Positions 18,069-27,757 are shown, counted from the first letter of the stretch. The stretch: 64,000 nucleotides of DNA from Streptomyces sp. NRRL F-5123 (GCF_000721495.1 NZ_JOHY01000012.1:62001-126000); one strand, 5' to 3'. Numbers and translations: made by a program. Notes: generated from the sequence alone by a model not told the origin.

Positions 18069-18365
18069 GGCTCGACCCCCTTAACGGCGGGGCTCATCGG
18101 CCCCGAGTCTTGACACGCGTTCATGATGCGGAAGGCCTCCTGCACGGAGAACCTGCCCGTAGGGCCTCAACGGTACCTGCTTCCGACGCCGCACGGTACG
18201 TCGCCCGCACGACGCGCGTCGGAACAGGGGCCTTTCAAGGCCCTGTCCTGCCTGGTCAGGCCCGATTTTACCTTCTTCTAGCACCAACTTGCTATCGGGT
18301 CGTGCATTCGGTCACGTGCGTCACTCCCGGCTACTGGCGAATACTCGCGAGTACCCCGGGCGCGT

Positions 18366-19484
18366 TCACGGACGCAGCCACTCCTCGGCCGGGGTCCGCT
18401 CCGCCATCCGCTGCTCGGCGAGCCGGTCGGCGGCGACCGCGGGCGGCACCCCGTCGGCGCTCGCGCGCTCGAAAATGGCCAGCGTCGTGTCGTAGATCCG
18501 CGTCGCCTTGGCCTTGGCCCGGTCGAAATCGAAACCGTGCAGTTCGTCCGCGACCTGGATGACGCCCCCGGCGTTCACCACGTAGTCGGGCGCGTACAGG
18601 ATGCCGCGGTCGGCCAGGTCCTTCTCGACGCCCGGGTGGGCGAGCTGGTTGTTGGCCGCGCCGCACACCACGCTCGCCGTCAGGGCGGCCACCGTCTTGT
18701 CGTCGAGCGCGCCGCCGAGGGCGCAGGGCGCGTACACGTCCAGCGGGGTGCGGACCAGCACCTCCGCGTCGCTCACGACCGAGACCTCGGGGTGCCGGGC
18801 GGTGACCGCGGCGACCGCGGCGTCCCGCACGTCGGTCAGCACGACCTCGGCGCCGTCCTCCAGCAGGTGCTCGACGAGGTGCTTGCCGACCTTGCCGACG
18901 CCCGCGATGCCGACCCGGCGGCCGCTCAGCGAGGCCGCGCCCCACTGCACGCGGGCGGCGGCGCGCATGCCCTGGTAGACGCCCCACGCGGTGAGTACCG
19001 AGGAGTCGCCCGCCCCGCCGTTCTCCGGGGAGCGGCCGGTGGTCCAGCGGTTCTCGCGCGCGACCACGTCCATGTCGGCGACGTAGGTGCCGACGTCGCA
19101 CGCCGTCACGTACCGGCCGCCGAGCGAGGCGACCGCGCGCCCGTAGGCGAGCAGCAGGGCCTCGGTCTTGTCGGTGTCCGGGTCGCCGATGATCACGGCC
19201 TTGCCGCCGCCGTGGTCGAGGCCGGCCAGCGCGTTCTTGTACGACATGCCGCGGGCGAGGTTCAGCGCGTCGGCGACGGCCTCCTCGTCGGAGGCGTAGG
19301 GGAAGAAGCGGGTTCCGCCCAGGCCGGGGCCCAGCGCGGTGGAGTGGAGCGCGATCACGGCCTTGAGGCCGGATGCGCGGTCCTGGCAGAGAACGACCTG
19401 CTCGTGCCCGCCCTGCTCCGATCGGAACAGCGTGGCGATGACACTCCCGGTGTCGGTTACGTCGGTCACGGTGGTGACTCCCAT
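18366..19484 (-). CDS. vdh: Valine/branched-chain amino acid dehydrogenase (Glu/Leu/Phe/Val dehydrogenase family)
   Basis: 372 aa from ATG 19484. NAD-dependent oxidative deamination of valine and other branched amino acids; in Streptomyces this supplies acyl-CoA precursors and nitrogen. Substrate-binding half: [14 protein letters not shown] and the catalytic lysines Lys83 and Lys95 in [23 protein letters not shown]. Cofactor half: Rossmann motif [29 protein letters not shown], and [25 protein letters not shown]. An upstream in-frame extension lacks family similarity. The assignment to Val is from genomic position next to bldC and close recall of Streptomyces Vdh; Leu or Phe specificity is not excluded. 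Confidence 0.9.
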   Translation of the reverse strand: MGVTTVTDVTDTGSVIATLFRSEQGGHEQVVLCQDRASGLKAVIALHSTALGPGLGGTRFFPYASDEEAVADALNLARGMSYKNALAGLDHGGGKAVIIGDPDTDKTEALLLAYGRAVASLGGRYVTACDVGTYVADMDVVARENRWTTGRSPENGGAGDSSVLTAWGVYQGMRAAARVQWGAASLSGRRVGIAGVGKVGKHLVEHLLEDGAEVVLTDVRDAAVAAVTARHPEVSVVSDAEVLVRTPLDVYAPCALGGALDDKTVAALTASVVCGAANNQLAHPGVEKDLADRGILYAPDYVVNAGGVIQVADELHGFDFDRAKAKATRIYDTTLAIFERASADGVPPAVAADRLAEQRMAERTPAEEWLRP

Positions 19485-19744
19485 AGTCCGGTGTCCCAGT
19501 GCTGCGGATGGCTCTCGCCCCCGTGCGGGTGGCGGAGGCGCGATGCTGCGCACAGCGTAGGCCCTCCCGGCGGACGAGGGGTGGTGCCGGGCCCCCACAC
19601 CACCCCCTACGGGCGCGTCGCCCGTGGGCGTGACCAGTGGCCGGGATCACGTCCCGGGGGTGCGGGCGCGTGGGACGATCGACGGGGACGCCGCGGACGG
19701 CCGACGGGGACGACGTGGCGGCACGGCGGCGCGAGGGAGCGGGC

Positions 19745-20593
19745 GTGAGCGGTTCACCGGTAGTGGTCCCGTACGCGGCTTATTTGCGCGTCTACGAGCC
19801 GCTGGCGGCCTTTCCCGAGCCCGAACGCACCCACTGGTACCGCTATGCCGCGTCCGGCACCTGCCGGACCGCACAGGACGAGCTGCGGCAGTCGCTCGCG
19901 GGCCTCGTGCCCGTCCCGCCGATCGCCGTGCCCGTGCACGAGAGCGCCGACGCCTTCGTCGCCGACATCGGCGGGGTCACCCACATCTGCCCCTGGCGCA
20001 CCCGGCTGCGCGGCTGGCTCGCGCTGGAGACCTTCGGGCAGCAGCTGCCGCCGCCGGTGCTGGACGCGATGCTGCCGCCGGTCGTCCGCCGGCAGGCCGC
20101 CGCCGACCACGACTCCTGGCGCGAGCGCAACCCGGACGCGCGGCCCTGGATCCGTACCGCGACGTGGCACGTGCCCGTGCGCTGGTTCGTCCTCGTCGGC
20201 GACGACGAGCGGGAGTACGAGCCGGCGGGTGAGGGGGAGCGCAAGGAGCCGCTGCTGCGCTACCGCACCCCGATGGTGCAGGCCCGCCGCCGGGTGGCGC
20301 GGGGCCTGCGGGTGCTCAAGGACGCGCTGGACGACGGCGGCCCGCTGATCGACGGGCTCGTCGACGTCGGCCGCTGGCTGGAGGAATTCCACCCGCGCTC
20401 GCTCGTCGAGCTGGACTACGGGGGCCTGGTGCACATCATGGGCCCCGAGCGGCTGGCCGAGGACCGCTCGGCCGCGGACGTCGCCGAGGGGCTCGCCTCG
20501 CTGCGGGAGGGCGACTCGGCGGCGGCGAGCGTCGCGTACGAGCGGCTGACCGACCGCTGGCGGGCGGTGCGGGAGCTCCAGTTCTCGAACTGA
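19745..20593 (+). CDS. Conserved hypothetical protein (vdh-bldC interval)
   Basis: 282 aa from GTG 19745, which follows GAGGGAG by 5 bases. Begins SGSPVVVPYAAYLRVYEPLAAFPEPERTHWYRYA and contains ADIGGVTHICPWRTRLRGWLALE, WIRTATWHVPVRWFVLV, and a helical C-terminal half with SLVELDYGGLVHIMGPE. No signal peptide, membrane segment or catalytic motif can be identified. It sits divergent to vdh and before bldC, a position occupied by a conserved gene of unknown function in streptomycetes. Confidence 0.88.
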   Translation: MSGSPVVVPYAAYLRVYEPLAAFPEPERTHWYRYAASGTCRTAQDELRQSLAGLVPVPPIAVPVHESADAFVADIGGVTHICPWRTRLRGWLALETFGQQLPPPVLDAMLPPVVRRQAAADHDSWRERNPDARPWIRTATWHVPVRWFVLVGDDEREYEPAGEGERKEPLLRYRTPMVQARRRVARGLRVLKDALDDGGPLIDGLVDVGRWLEEFHPRSLVELDYGGLVHIMGPERLAEDRSAADVAEGLASLREGDSAAASVAYERLTDRWRAVRELQFSN

Positions 20594-21056
20594 TCTTCCG
20601 GTCCGGACACGGGGGCAACCTCCTTGCGGGCGGGGACGTTTCAGGCGTCCGACCGGGGGGCGATTCGGATTTTCGGGTCAAGCGTGATGGAGAGCACGTA
20701 CCTGGAGTCTTGCCTGGATCACCATCTGTCATGCCAAAATGGGACAACGGGTCCGCCTCGGGCTCGATTCGAAGGTGGGGATGTTGCAGTTGATCGTCCT
20801 GTGACTGATCGTCACGCTCGCGTGACTGTCCGTTATGACACGGTCCATCGGCTTCCGCCGAGCTTGAACACCTGAGAGGGCAAATCCATCGGTTTGGCCG
20901 ACGCGGCTGGACGGATGGTGTAGTTGTAGTGCCGAGGACAAGCCGTTCGTCCTATTACCGACTCGGCCCGCGCCTGCCATTTCGGGCAACGCGGGTCAAG
21001 GTGCAGAATTCAGAGGAAAGAACCGCGCTGGTTCGGTTCTCTCAAGGAGGCCGCTC
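20594..21056. other. bldC upstream regulatory region
   Basis: 463 bases without a credible gene, less GC-rich than the flanks. It contains repeated CGTGACTG/TGACTGATCGTCAC-like elements at about 20801-20840 and an inverted element GAACCGCGCTGGTTCGGTTC near 21020-21040, directly before the ribosome site AAGGAGG of bldC. A long leader and several regulatory sites are likely. Confidence 0.5.
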
Positions 21057-21263
21057 ATGACCGCTCGCACCCCTGATGCCGAGCCGTTGCTCACCCCTGC
21101 CGAGGTCGCGACCATGTTCCGCGTCGACCCCAAGACGGTCACGCGCTGGGCCAAGGCAGGCAAGCTCACGTCCATCCGCACGCTGGGCGGCCACCGCCGC
21201 TACCGCGAGGCGGAGGTACGTGCGCTGCTCGCGGGCATTCCGCAGCAGCGCAGCGAGGCCTGA
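21057..21263 (+). CDS. bldC: Developmental regulator BldC (MerR-like DNA-binding domain)
   Basis: 68 aa, preceded by a perfect AAGGAGG. The protein is a single winged-helix MerR-type domain, LTPAEVATMFRVDPKTVTRWAKAGKLTSIRTLGGHRRYREAEVRALL, with no C-terminal dimerisation or effector domain, exactly the layout of BldC. BldC is known to bind DNA as head-to-tail oligomers and to hold back development until vegetative growth ends. The gene position next to vdh and upstream of hrpA is conserved. Confidence 0.96.
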   Translation: MTARTPDAEPLLTPAEVATMFRVDPKTVTRWAKAGKLTSIRTLGGHRRYREAEVRALLAGIPQQRSEA

Positions 21264-21891
21264 CCGGCACTTTTGGACGCCGTCCCCCTTGGCGGCGCCC
21301 GGTTCCGGCGGATCGCCTGCCCCCATCAGGCATCCGAAGGGACCCAGCTCCACCGGCTCCGTCAGCAGTGCCTCGGCAGTTGTTCCGTATGACGGGGATC
21401 CCGCCGGATCCGCGTCGGGAGCACAGCAGGACCACAGCAGCACCACAGCTTCACCGTGATCGCATCGGACTCCGCCGGGTCCGGTGCGATCCGTTTTTGT
21501 GCCGTGTTCGTGCCCTCTTTCGTGCCTTGGCACCACGTCTTGGACGTAGTGCCATTGCACATATTAAATCGACGGCCCTGCGGAGGGCGTCAGGTTCCGT
21601 GATTCCGGAACGAGTTCACGTGACTCCCGTCACATGCCGCGGGCTTGTGGATCTTGTGCGCGGTGCGGTAGGGAACTCCCGCGCCGGAAGGGAGTGTCGG
21701 GAGAAGTGCGTGCGTGACCGGTGGCACACCCCGTCGCCTGCCCCGCAAATGGGCGGCGCGAACACGAAGAGCCCCGGCTCCTTGCGGAACCGGGTCTTCG
21801 GGCTGAACGCGTGTGGTCCTGACGGGTTTTGCTGTGTCCGATCGCGGCCGGCGCCGCGGGCGCGGCCTCGACAGGGCCGGCGGCCGGACAT
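21264..21891. other. Intergenic region after bldC
   Basis: About 630 bases. It contains the rho-independent terminator at 21458-21498, a relatively AT-rich stretch around 21560 (CACATATTAAATCG), inverted elements at 21594-21640, and near 21815-21831 a 17-base match to the 3' end of the neighbouring tRNA-Asp. Frames here have no ribosome sites and I do not support a gene. Confidence 0.5.
21458..21498 (+). terminator. Rho-independent terminator downstream of bldC
   Basis: GATCGCATCGGAC (21458-21470) pairs with GTCCGGTGCGATC (21479-21491), 13 bp with one G-U pair and an 8-base loop, followed by CCGTTTTTG. It lies 195 bases after the bldC stop. Confidence 0.75.
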
Positions 21892-21929
21892 GGCGAAGGC
21901 CCGCTCCCGGAGGGATGCGGGCCTTCGCC
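21892..21929 (-). terminator. Stem-loop after tRNA-Asp
   Basis: GGCGAAGGCCCGC (21892-21904) pairs perfectly with GCGGGCCTTCGCC (21917-21929), 12-base loop, 9 bases beyond the 3' end of the minus-strand tRNA. Confidence 0.65.
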
Positions 21930-21938
21930 AACTTGTGC

Positions 21939-22012
21939 GGTCCTGACGGGATTTGAACCCGCGGCCTCCACCTTGACAGGGTGGCGAGCACTCCAAACTG
22001 CTCCACAGGACC
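21939..22012 (-). tRNA. tRNA-Asp (GUC)
   Basis: 74-nt cloverleaf on the minus strand: acceptor GGTCCTG/CAGGACC, D arm GAGC...GCTC, anticodon stem CCACC/GGTGG with loop CTGTCAA (anticodon GTC), T arm with GGTTCAAATCC. CCA is not encoded. It is identical over its full length to the copy at 27372-27445. Confidence 0.97.
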
Positions 22013-22080
22013 TCGCTGCGGAACAGACTCTACAGCAGGTCAGGGGGTGCGGTCGAACTCGAACGCGAAGGGGGCCGCGG

Positions 22081-25000
22081 TCAGGCCCAGGCGGCGTCCA
22101 GGGCCTTGAAGACGCGCTTGTCGGAGACGGGGAAAGCCGTGCCCAGGGCGTGGGCGAAGTAGCTCACGCGCAGCTCCTCGATCATCCAGCGGATGTCGCG
22201 GACGGACGCCGGGACGGGGCGGCCCGCGGGCTGGGCGGCCAGCAGCTCGGCGTACTCGGCCTGGATCTCGCGGACCTTCTCCATGCGGGTGGCGTCGCGC
22301 TGCGCGCCCGTCGGCATCTGCTGGAGGCGGCGGTCGGCGGCGACCAGGTAGCGCATGACGTCGGGGAGCCGCTTGAGGCCCGCCTCCGTCACGAAGCCCG
22401 GGCGGACGAGGGCGGCGAGCTGTTCGCGGACGTCGGCGGTGTTGGCCAGCAGCGCGGGGCTCGTGGTGTCCTTCAGACGGCGCTCGCAGGAGTGCCAGGC
22501 GGCCAGCACCTGCTGGACCTGGCGAACCGTGCGGACGGTCAGCTCGACCAGGTCCGCGCGCACCGCGTCGTAGAGCTTGCGGTAGCCCTCCTCGTCCCAC
22601 GCCGGGCCGCCGTGGTCGGCGATCAGGCGGTCGGCGGCGGCCGTGGCGCAGTCCTCGAAGAGGGCCTGGATGCTGCCGTGCGGGTTGCGGGACAGGTTCA
22701 GCTTCTGCTGGTTGGAGAGCTGGTCGGCGACGAACTTCGCGGGGTTGACCGGGACGTTCAGCAGGATCAGCCGGCGGGTGCCGCGCCACATCGCGGCGGC
22801 CTGCTCCGGCTCGGTGTCGAAGAGCTTCACCGCCACCGAGGCGCCCTCGTCCACGAGCGCCGGATACGCCTTGACCGGCTGCCCGGCCCGCCTGGTCTCG
22901 AAGGTGCGGGGGAGCGCGCCGACCGTCCAGTCCTTCAGGCCCGTGCGCTGCTCCACGGAGGCCAGGGCGGGGTCCGAGGCGCTCTCGAAGGCCTTGGTGA
23001 TGGCCGCGCGCGTCCGGGGCTTCAGACGCAGCTTGAGCGCTTCCAGGTCCTTGTCCTCGGCGACGGTGCGGCGCCGCTCGTCGACGACCCGGAAGGTGAC
23101 CTTGAGGTGGTCCGGCACCTTCGCCAGGTCGAAGTCCTCGGCGGCGACGGGCACGCCCACCATCCGCTGCAGCTCCCTCGCCAGCACGGACGGCAGGGGA
23201 TCGGGCCCGGCCACCGCGCGGTCCAGGAACGCCTTCGCGTAGTTCGGCGCGGGCACGTAATGCCGGCGGATCGGCTTCGGCAGCGAGCGGATCAGCTCGG
23301 TGACGACCTGCTCGCGCAGGCCCGGGATCTGCCAGTCGAAGCCGTCCGGCACCGCCTGGTTGAGGACCTGGAGCGGGACGTGGACGGTCACGCCGTCGGC
23401 GTCCGCGCCCGGCTCGAACTGGTACGTGACGCGGAACTTGAGCGAGCCCTGCCGCCACGAGTCCGGGTAGTCGGCCTTGGTGACCGCCTCCGCGTTCTCG
23501 TTGATCAGCATCGAGTGCTCGAACGTCAGCAGTTCCGGCTCGTCGCGCCGCCGGTGCTTCCACCAGGAGTCGAAGTGCGCGCCGGACACGACGTGTTCGG
23601 GGATGCGGGTGTCGTAGAAGTCGTAGAGCGTCTCGTCGTCGACGAGGATGTCGCGGCGCCGGGCGCGGTGTTCGAGTTCCTCGACCTCGCCGAGCAGCTT
23701 GCGGTTGTCGTGGAAGAACTGGTGGTGGGTGCGCCAGTCGCCCTCGACCAGGGCGTTGCGGATGAACAGCTCGCGGGAGACCTCGGGGTCGATGCGCCCG
23801 TAGTTGACCTTGCGCTGCGCGACGAGCGGGACGCCGTACAGCGTCACCTTCTCGTACGCCATCACCGCCGCCTGGTCCTTCTCCCAGTGCGGCTCGCTGT
23901 AGCTGCGCTTGACCAGGTGCTCGGCGAGCGGCTCGACCCACTCCGGCTCGATCTTCGCGTTGACCCGCGCCCACAGCCGGGACGTCTCCACCAGCTCCGC
24001 CGACATGATCCACCGCGGCGGCTTCTTGAACAGCGCCGAGCCCGGGAAGACCGCGAACTTCGCGCTGCGGGCGCCCAGGTACTCGTTCTTCGCGTCGGTG
24101 TCCTTGAGCCCGATGTGCGACAGCAGCCCCGCCAGCAGCGACTGGTGGACACGCACCGGATCGGCCGCGTCGTCGTCCGACTTCGGCTCGGCCACGGTGA
24201 TGCCCATGGACTTCGCGACCTGCTTCAACTGGCTGTAGATGTCCTGCCATTCGCGGATGCGCAGGTAGTTCAGGAACTCCCCGCGGCACATCCGGCGGAA
24301 GGCCGACGACGACAACTCCCGCTGCCGGCCGCGGATGTACGTCCACAGATGCAGGAAGGACAGGAAGTCGCTGCCCTCGTCGCGGAAGCGGGCGTGGCTC
24401 TGGTCGGACTGCTGCTGCTTGTCCGCGGGCCGCTCGCGCGGGTCCTGGATCGACAGCGCCGCCGCGATCACCATCACCTCGCGCACGCAGCCGTTGCGCT
24501 CCGCCTCCAGCACCATGCGGGCCAGCCGCGGGTCCACGGGAAGCTGCGCGAGCTTGCGGCCGGTCTGCGTGAGCCGCTTGCGCGGGTCCTTCTGGGCGGC
24601 GTCCAGCGCGCCCAGCTCCTCCAGCAGCTGGACGCCGTCCTTGATGTTGCGGCTGTCCGGCGGGTCGATGAAGGGGAAACGCGCGATGTCGCCGAGCCCG
24701 GCCGCGGTCATCTGCAGGATGACTGAGGCCAGGTTCGTCCGCAGGATCTCGGCGTCGGTGAACTCCGGGCGGGAGAGGAAGTCCTCCTCGTCGTACAGCC
24801 GGATGCAGATGCCGTCCGACGTACGGCCGCAGCGCCCCTTGCGCTGGTTGGCGCTCGCCTGGCTGACCGGCTCGATCGGCAGCCGCTGCACCTTCGTGCG
24901 GTGGCTGTAGCGCGAGATGCGGGCCGTGCCCGGGTCGATCACGTACCGGATGCCGGGGACGGTCAGCGAGGTCTCCGCGACGTTCGTCGCCAGCACCACC

Positions 25001-26022
25001 CGGCGCCCCGCGTGCTGCTGGAAGACCCGGTGCTGCTCCGCCGACGACAGCCGCGCGTACAGCGGCAGCACCTCGGTGTGCCGCAGGTTCTTCTTGCCCA
25101 GCGCGTCCGCCGTGTCGCGGATCTCCCGTTCGCCGGACAGGAAGACCAGGATGTCGCCCGGGCCCTCCGCCTGCAGCTCGTCCACCGCGTCGCAGATCGC
25201 CGTGATCTGGTCGCGGTCCGCGTCCTCGCCACCCTCTTCGAGCAGCGGGCGGTACCGCACCTCCACCGGGTACGTCCGGCCGCTGACCTCGACGATCGGG
25301 GCGTTCCCGAAATGCCGCGAGAAGCGCTCCGGGTCGATCGTCGCCGACGTGATGACGACCTTCAGGTCCGGGCGGCGGGGCAGGAGCTGGGCCAGGTAGC
25401 CGAGGATGAAGTCGATGTTGAGGCTGCGCTCGTGCGCCTCGTCGATGATGATCGTGTCGTACGCGCGCAGCTCGCGGTCCGTCTGGATCTCCGCGAGCAT
25501 GATGCCGTCCGTCATCAGCTTGACCAGGGTCTGCTCGCCGACCTGGTCGGTGAAGCGGACCTTCCAGCCGACCGCTTCGCCCAGCGGCGTCCGCAGCTCC
25601 TCCGCCACGCGCTCGGCGACCGTGCGGGCCGCGATGCGGCGGGGCTGCGTGTGCCCGATCAGGCCGCGCACACCGCGGCCCAGCTCCAGGCAGATCTTCG
25701 GGATCTGCGTCGTCTTGCCCGAGCCCGTCTCGCCCGCGACGATCACCACCTGGTGGTCGCGGATCGCCGCCAGGATCTCGTCGCGCTTCTGGCTCACCGG
25801 AAGCGCCGCCGGATACGTGATCTCCGGCACATTCGCCCTGCGGGCCGCTATACGCTGCTCCCCGCGGTCGACCTCCCGGCCGATCTCGGCGAGCACGGCG
25901 TCGCGCGCCTCGGCCTTCCTGATCCGCCGGACGCCTTCCAGCCGCCGCCCGAGCCGCTGCTCGTCGCGCAGCGAAAGCGCCGGGAGGCGGCGGGCCAGGT
26001 CGTTGGTTGCGTAAGTAGACAT
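22081..26022 (-). CDS. hrpA: ATP-dependent RNA helicase HrpA (DEAH box)
   Basis: 1313 aa from ATG 26022, with GAGGA 5 bases upstream. DEAH/RHA-type helicase: Walker A GETGSGKT (about residues 98-105), IIIDEAHERSLN (DEAH at 194-197), SAT motif VITSATIDPERF, and motif VI-type QRKGRCGRTSDGICIRLY. The long C-terminal region (helicase-associated domain, OB fold and the DUF3418 region) fits the 1300-residue length of bacterial HrpA. It acts in RNA processing and ribosome-associated remodelling in the cytoplasm. The gene is alone on its strand between tRNA-Asp and a divergent membrane protein gene. Confidence 0.95.
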   Translation of the reverse strand: MSTYATNDLARRLPALSLRDEQRLGRRLEGVRRIRKAEARDAVLAEIGREVDRGEQRIAARRANVPEITYPAALPVSQKRDEILAAIRDHQVVIVAGETGSGKTTQIPKICLELGRGVRGLIGHTQPRRIAARTVAERVAEELRTPLGEAVGWKVRFTDQVGEQTLVKLMTDGIMLAEIQTDRELRAYDTIIIDEAHERSLNIDFILGYLAQLLPRRPDLKVVITSATIDPERFSRHFGNAPIVEVSGRTYPVEVRYRPLLEEGGEDADRDQITAICDAVDELQAEGPGDILVFLSGEREIRDTADALGKKNLRHTEVLPLYARLSSAEQHRVFQQHAGRRVVLATNVAETSLTVPGIRYVIDPGTARISRYSHRTKVQRLPIEPVSQASANQRKGRCGRTSDGICIRLYDEEDFLSRPEFTDAEILRTNLASVILQMTAAGLGDIARFPFIDPPDSRNIKDGVQLLEELGALDAAQKDPRKRLTQTGRKLAQLPVDPRLARMVLEAERNGCVREVMVIAAALSIQDPRERPADKQQQSDQSHARFRDEGSDFLSFLHLWTYIRGRQRELSSSAFRRMCRGEFLNYLRIREWQDIYSQLKQVAKSMGITVAEPKSDDDAADPVRVHQSLLAGLLSHIGLKDTDAKNEYLGARSAKFAVFPGSALFKKPPRWIMSAELVETSRLWARVNAKIEPEWVEPLAEHLVKRSYSEPHWEKDQAAVMAYEKVTLYGVPLVAQRKVNYGRIDPEVSRELFIRNALVEGDWRTHHQFFHDNRKLLGEVEELEHRARRRDILVDDETLYDFYDTRIPEHVVSGAHFDSWWKHRRRDEPELLTFEHSMLINENAEAVTKADYPDSWRQGSLKFRVTYQFEPGADADGVTVHVPLQVLNQAVPDGFDWQIPGLREQVVTELIRSLPKPIRRHYVPAPNYAKAFLDRAVAGPDPLPSVLARELQRMVGVPVAAEDFDLAKVPDHLKVTFRVVDERRRTVAEDKDLEALKLRLKPRTRAAITKAFESASDPALASVEQRTGLKDWTVGALPRTFETRRAGQPVKAYPALVDEGASVAVKLFDTEPEQAAAMWRGTRRLILLNVPVNPAKFVADQLSNQQKLNLSRNPHGSIQALFEDCATAAADRLIADHGGPAWDEEGYRKLYDAVRADLVELTVRTVRQVQQVLAAWHSCERRLKDTTSPALLANTADVREQLAALVRPGFVTEAGLKRLPDVMRYLVAADRRLQQMPTGAQRDATRMEKVREIQAEYAELLAAQPAGRPVPASVRDIRWMIEELRVSYFAHALGTAFPVSDKRVFKALDAAWA

Positions 26023-26191
26023 ACGGTCCTCATGCTCGCACCTGCGGCGGGCCGGGGGCGAACCCATTTCGCCGGGCGGCGGGCAACGAGCTTGCGGCTG
26101 CGCCGCGGGGTACGCGTTTTCAGGGGCGCGGCCCCGAGGCGACGGTCGCCCGGTGGGCGTATCAGCGGGGGCGCGGTGCCGGGCCGCGGGC

Positions 26192-26197
26192 TAGCGT
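26192..26197 (+). promoter_or_regulatory. -10-like hexamer for leaderless gene
   Basis: TAGCGT 6 bases before the ATG at 26204; no Shine-Dalgarno sequence. Confidence 0.45.
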
Positions 26198-26203
26198 GCG
26201 GGT

Positions 26204-27229
26204 ATGAGGGCGAGGGCGGCGGCGGGGTGGAGGCGGCTGCGGCACTCACCCTTCTGGCCCGCCTGCGTGCTGGTCGTACTGATCGCCGCCGCGGCGGGGC
26301 TGTTCGCCGGGTCGTACACATACGCCATGGCGAATCCGACCCCGCGGGAGATTCCGACGGCCGTCACCGGGATCCCGACCTCGCAGGTCAAGAGGGCGGA
26401 GTTCGTCGCGGGGATGGAGGAGGCGCTGGGCGCGTCGCTGGAGCTGCACCACTACGACACCTTCGCGCAGGCGAAGGGCGCGGTCGAGGAGCAGCGGGTC
26501 TTCGCGATCCTGCGCGAGCCGGGGCCCGCCGTCGTGGGGGAGGCGATGGGCACGCCGCGGCTGTACGTGTCGTCGGCGTCCGGCGCGAGCGTCGCCGAAC
26601 TGCTCGCGCGGACCGCGCCCGCGGTGGGCGGCTCGATCGGCGTACCGGTGACCGTCAGCGACATCAACCCGCTGCAGAAGGGCGACCCGCGCGGCCTGGC
26701 GATCTTCTACATCTCGCTGGCCGCCGTGATCCTCGGCTTCGTCGGCGCGATCCAGCTCAGCGTGCACGCCCGCGCCCTCAACCCCGCGGAGCGGATCGCC
26801 TTCATCGTCGCGTACGCGATGCTCGGCGGCTTCGCGATCGCCGCGGTCGTCGACTGGGGGCTCGGCGCGCTGCGGCTGCCCTTCGCGGAGTCGTGGGCGA
26901 TCCTGGCGTTCACGATGTTCACGTCCGGCATGGTCTTCACGATGTTCAACACGCTGGTCGGGCGGTGGGCGATGCTGCCGACGTGGGGTCTGATGGTGCT
27001 GCTCGGCAACCCCTCGTCCGGCGGCGCGGTGTCATGGCCGCTGCTGCCCTCGCTGCTGGGGCGGATCGGGCGGTGGCTGCCGCCGGGCGGATCGGTGAAC
27101 GCGCAGCACACCGCCGTCTACTTCGGGGGACATCAGCACGCCTTCCCGTTCCTGGTGCTCGCGGGGTGGGCGGCGGTGTCGACCGCGGTCTTCGTGGGGT
27201 GGCGGCACCGGCACCCGGGCGGGCGCTGA
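26204..27229 (+). CDS. Integral membrane protein, ABC-2/DUF3533-like
   Basis: 341 aa. One N-terminal transmembrane helix (PACVLVVLIAAAAGLFAGSYTYA, about residues 19-41), an extracytoplasmic domain of about 150 residues (PRLYVSSASGASVAELLARTAPAVGGSIGVPVTVSDINPL), then about five C-terminal helices (IFYISLAAVILGFVGAIQLSV ... LAGWAAVSTAVFVGW). This layout, TM1, large loop, TM cluster, is that of YhgE/Pip-like and DUF3533 ABC-2-type membrane proteins. No ATPase partner is adjacent. Its start shows a leaderless architecture. Confidence 0.8.
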   Translation: MRARAAAGWRRLRHSPFWPACVLVVLIAAAAGLFAGSYTYAMANPTPREIPTAVTGIPTSQVKRAEFVAGMEEALGASLELHHYDTFAQAKGAVEEQRVFAILREPGPAVVGEAMGTPRLYVSSASGASVAELLARTAPAVGGSIGVPVTVSDINPLQKGDPRGLAIFYISLAAVILGFVGAIQLSVHARALNPAERIAFIVAYAMLGGFAIAAVVDWGLGALRLPFAESWAILAFTMFTSGMVFTMFNTLVGRWAMLPTWGLMVLLGNPSSGGAVSWPLLPSLLGRIGRWLPPGGSVNAQHTAVYFGGHQHAFPFLVLAGWAAVSTAVFVGWRHRHPGGR

Positions 27230-27245
27230 CACGTACGGCGGGAAA

Positions 27246-27288
27246 ACGGTGGAGGCCCCGCTCCACAAGGGAACGGGGCCTCCACCGT
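27246..27288 (-). terminator. Rho-independent terminator after tRNA-Phe
   Basis: Perfect 15-bp stem: 27246-27260 (ACGGTGGAGGCCCCG) with 27274-27288, 13-base loop. On the minus strand it is followed by TTTTCC. It ends the tRNA-Asp/tRNA-Phe transcript and faces the upstream membrane protein gene. Confidence 0.85.
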
Positions 27289-27293
27289 GCGGT

Positions 27294-27366
27294 GGCTGGG
27301 GCCGGGGTCGAACCGGCGACCTACCGCTTTTCAGGCGGTCGCTCGTACCAACTGAGCTACCCAGCC
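27294..27366 (-). tRNA. tRNA-Phe (GAA)
   Basis: 73-nt cloverleaf: acceptor GGCTGGG/CCCAGCC, D arm GCTC...GAGC, anticodon stem CCGCC/GGCGG-type with loop TGAAAA (anticodon GAA), T arm GGTTCGACCC. It is 5 bases downstream of tRNA-Asp on the same strand. Confidence 0.97.
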
Positions 27367-27371
27367 GCAGC

Positions 27372-27445
27372 GGTCCTGACGGGATTTGAACCCGCGGCCT
27401 CCACCTTGACAGGGTGGCGAGCACTCCAAACTGCTCCACAGGACC
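27372..27445 (-). tRNA. tRNA-Asp (GUC), second copy
   Basis: 74 nt, identical to 21939-22012. It is the first gene of a two-tRNA transcript with tRNA-Phe, which ends at the terminator 27246-27288. Confidence 0.97.
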
Positions 27446-27757
27446 TTGCTGTACTGCATTTACTGCTCTGCACTGCTTCGTACTGCTTGCGTGCGGGACA
27501 ATTCTGACACATCAGATGCCATGCTCTCGCACTGGTTTTTTGCGACCCTCCGGAGGACCTTGCCCTCTGTGACCGCCCTCCGTAACCGGCCGGGCACCGC
27601 CCGCAGGCCGTTGTCGCTGGATCAGCGTATCAGACCTGCGAGGGCCTCCCGAAACGCGCGCCGCGCCCGCCGCGCGAGGCTGGTTCCCACCGTCCGCCCG
27701 GGCGGTGCCGGGTGCACGATGGGAAGGACGGGGCGACAGGTGGCGGGGGTGCTGCGG
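27446..27757. other. Intergenic region with ACTGC repeats upstream of tRNA-Asp
   Basis: About 310 bases between tRNA-Asp and the AraC gene. ACTGC occurs four times at 27453, 27462, 27472 and 27482, about one helical turn apart, directly upstream of the tRNA 5' end. The remainder has AT-rich patches (27490-27545) suited to promoters. No gene supported. Confidence 0.5.

Noticed and set aside
21042..21560. 172-codon minus-strand frame opposite bldC
   Set aside because: Covers bldC and its terminator in antisense; no start signal or family pattern.
22081..24726. 965-codon plus-strand frame opposite hrpA
   Set aside because: Shadow frame of the helicase gene; Arg/Leu/Gly-rich and without motifs.
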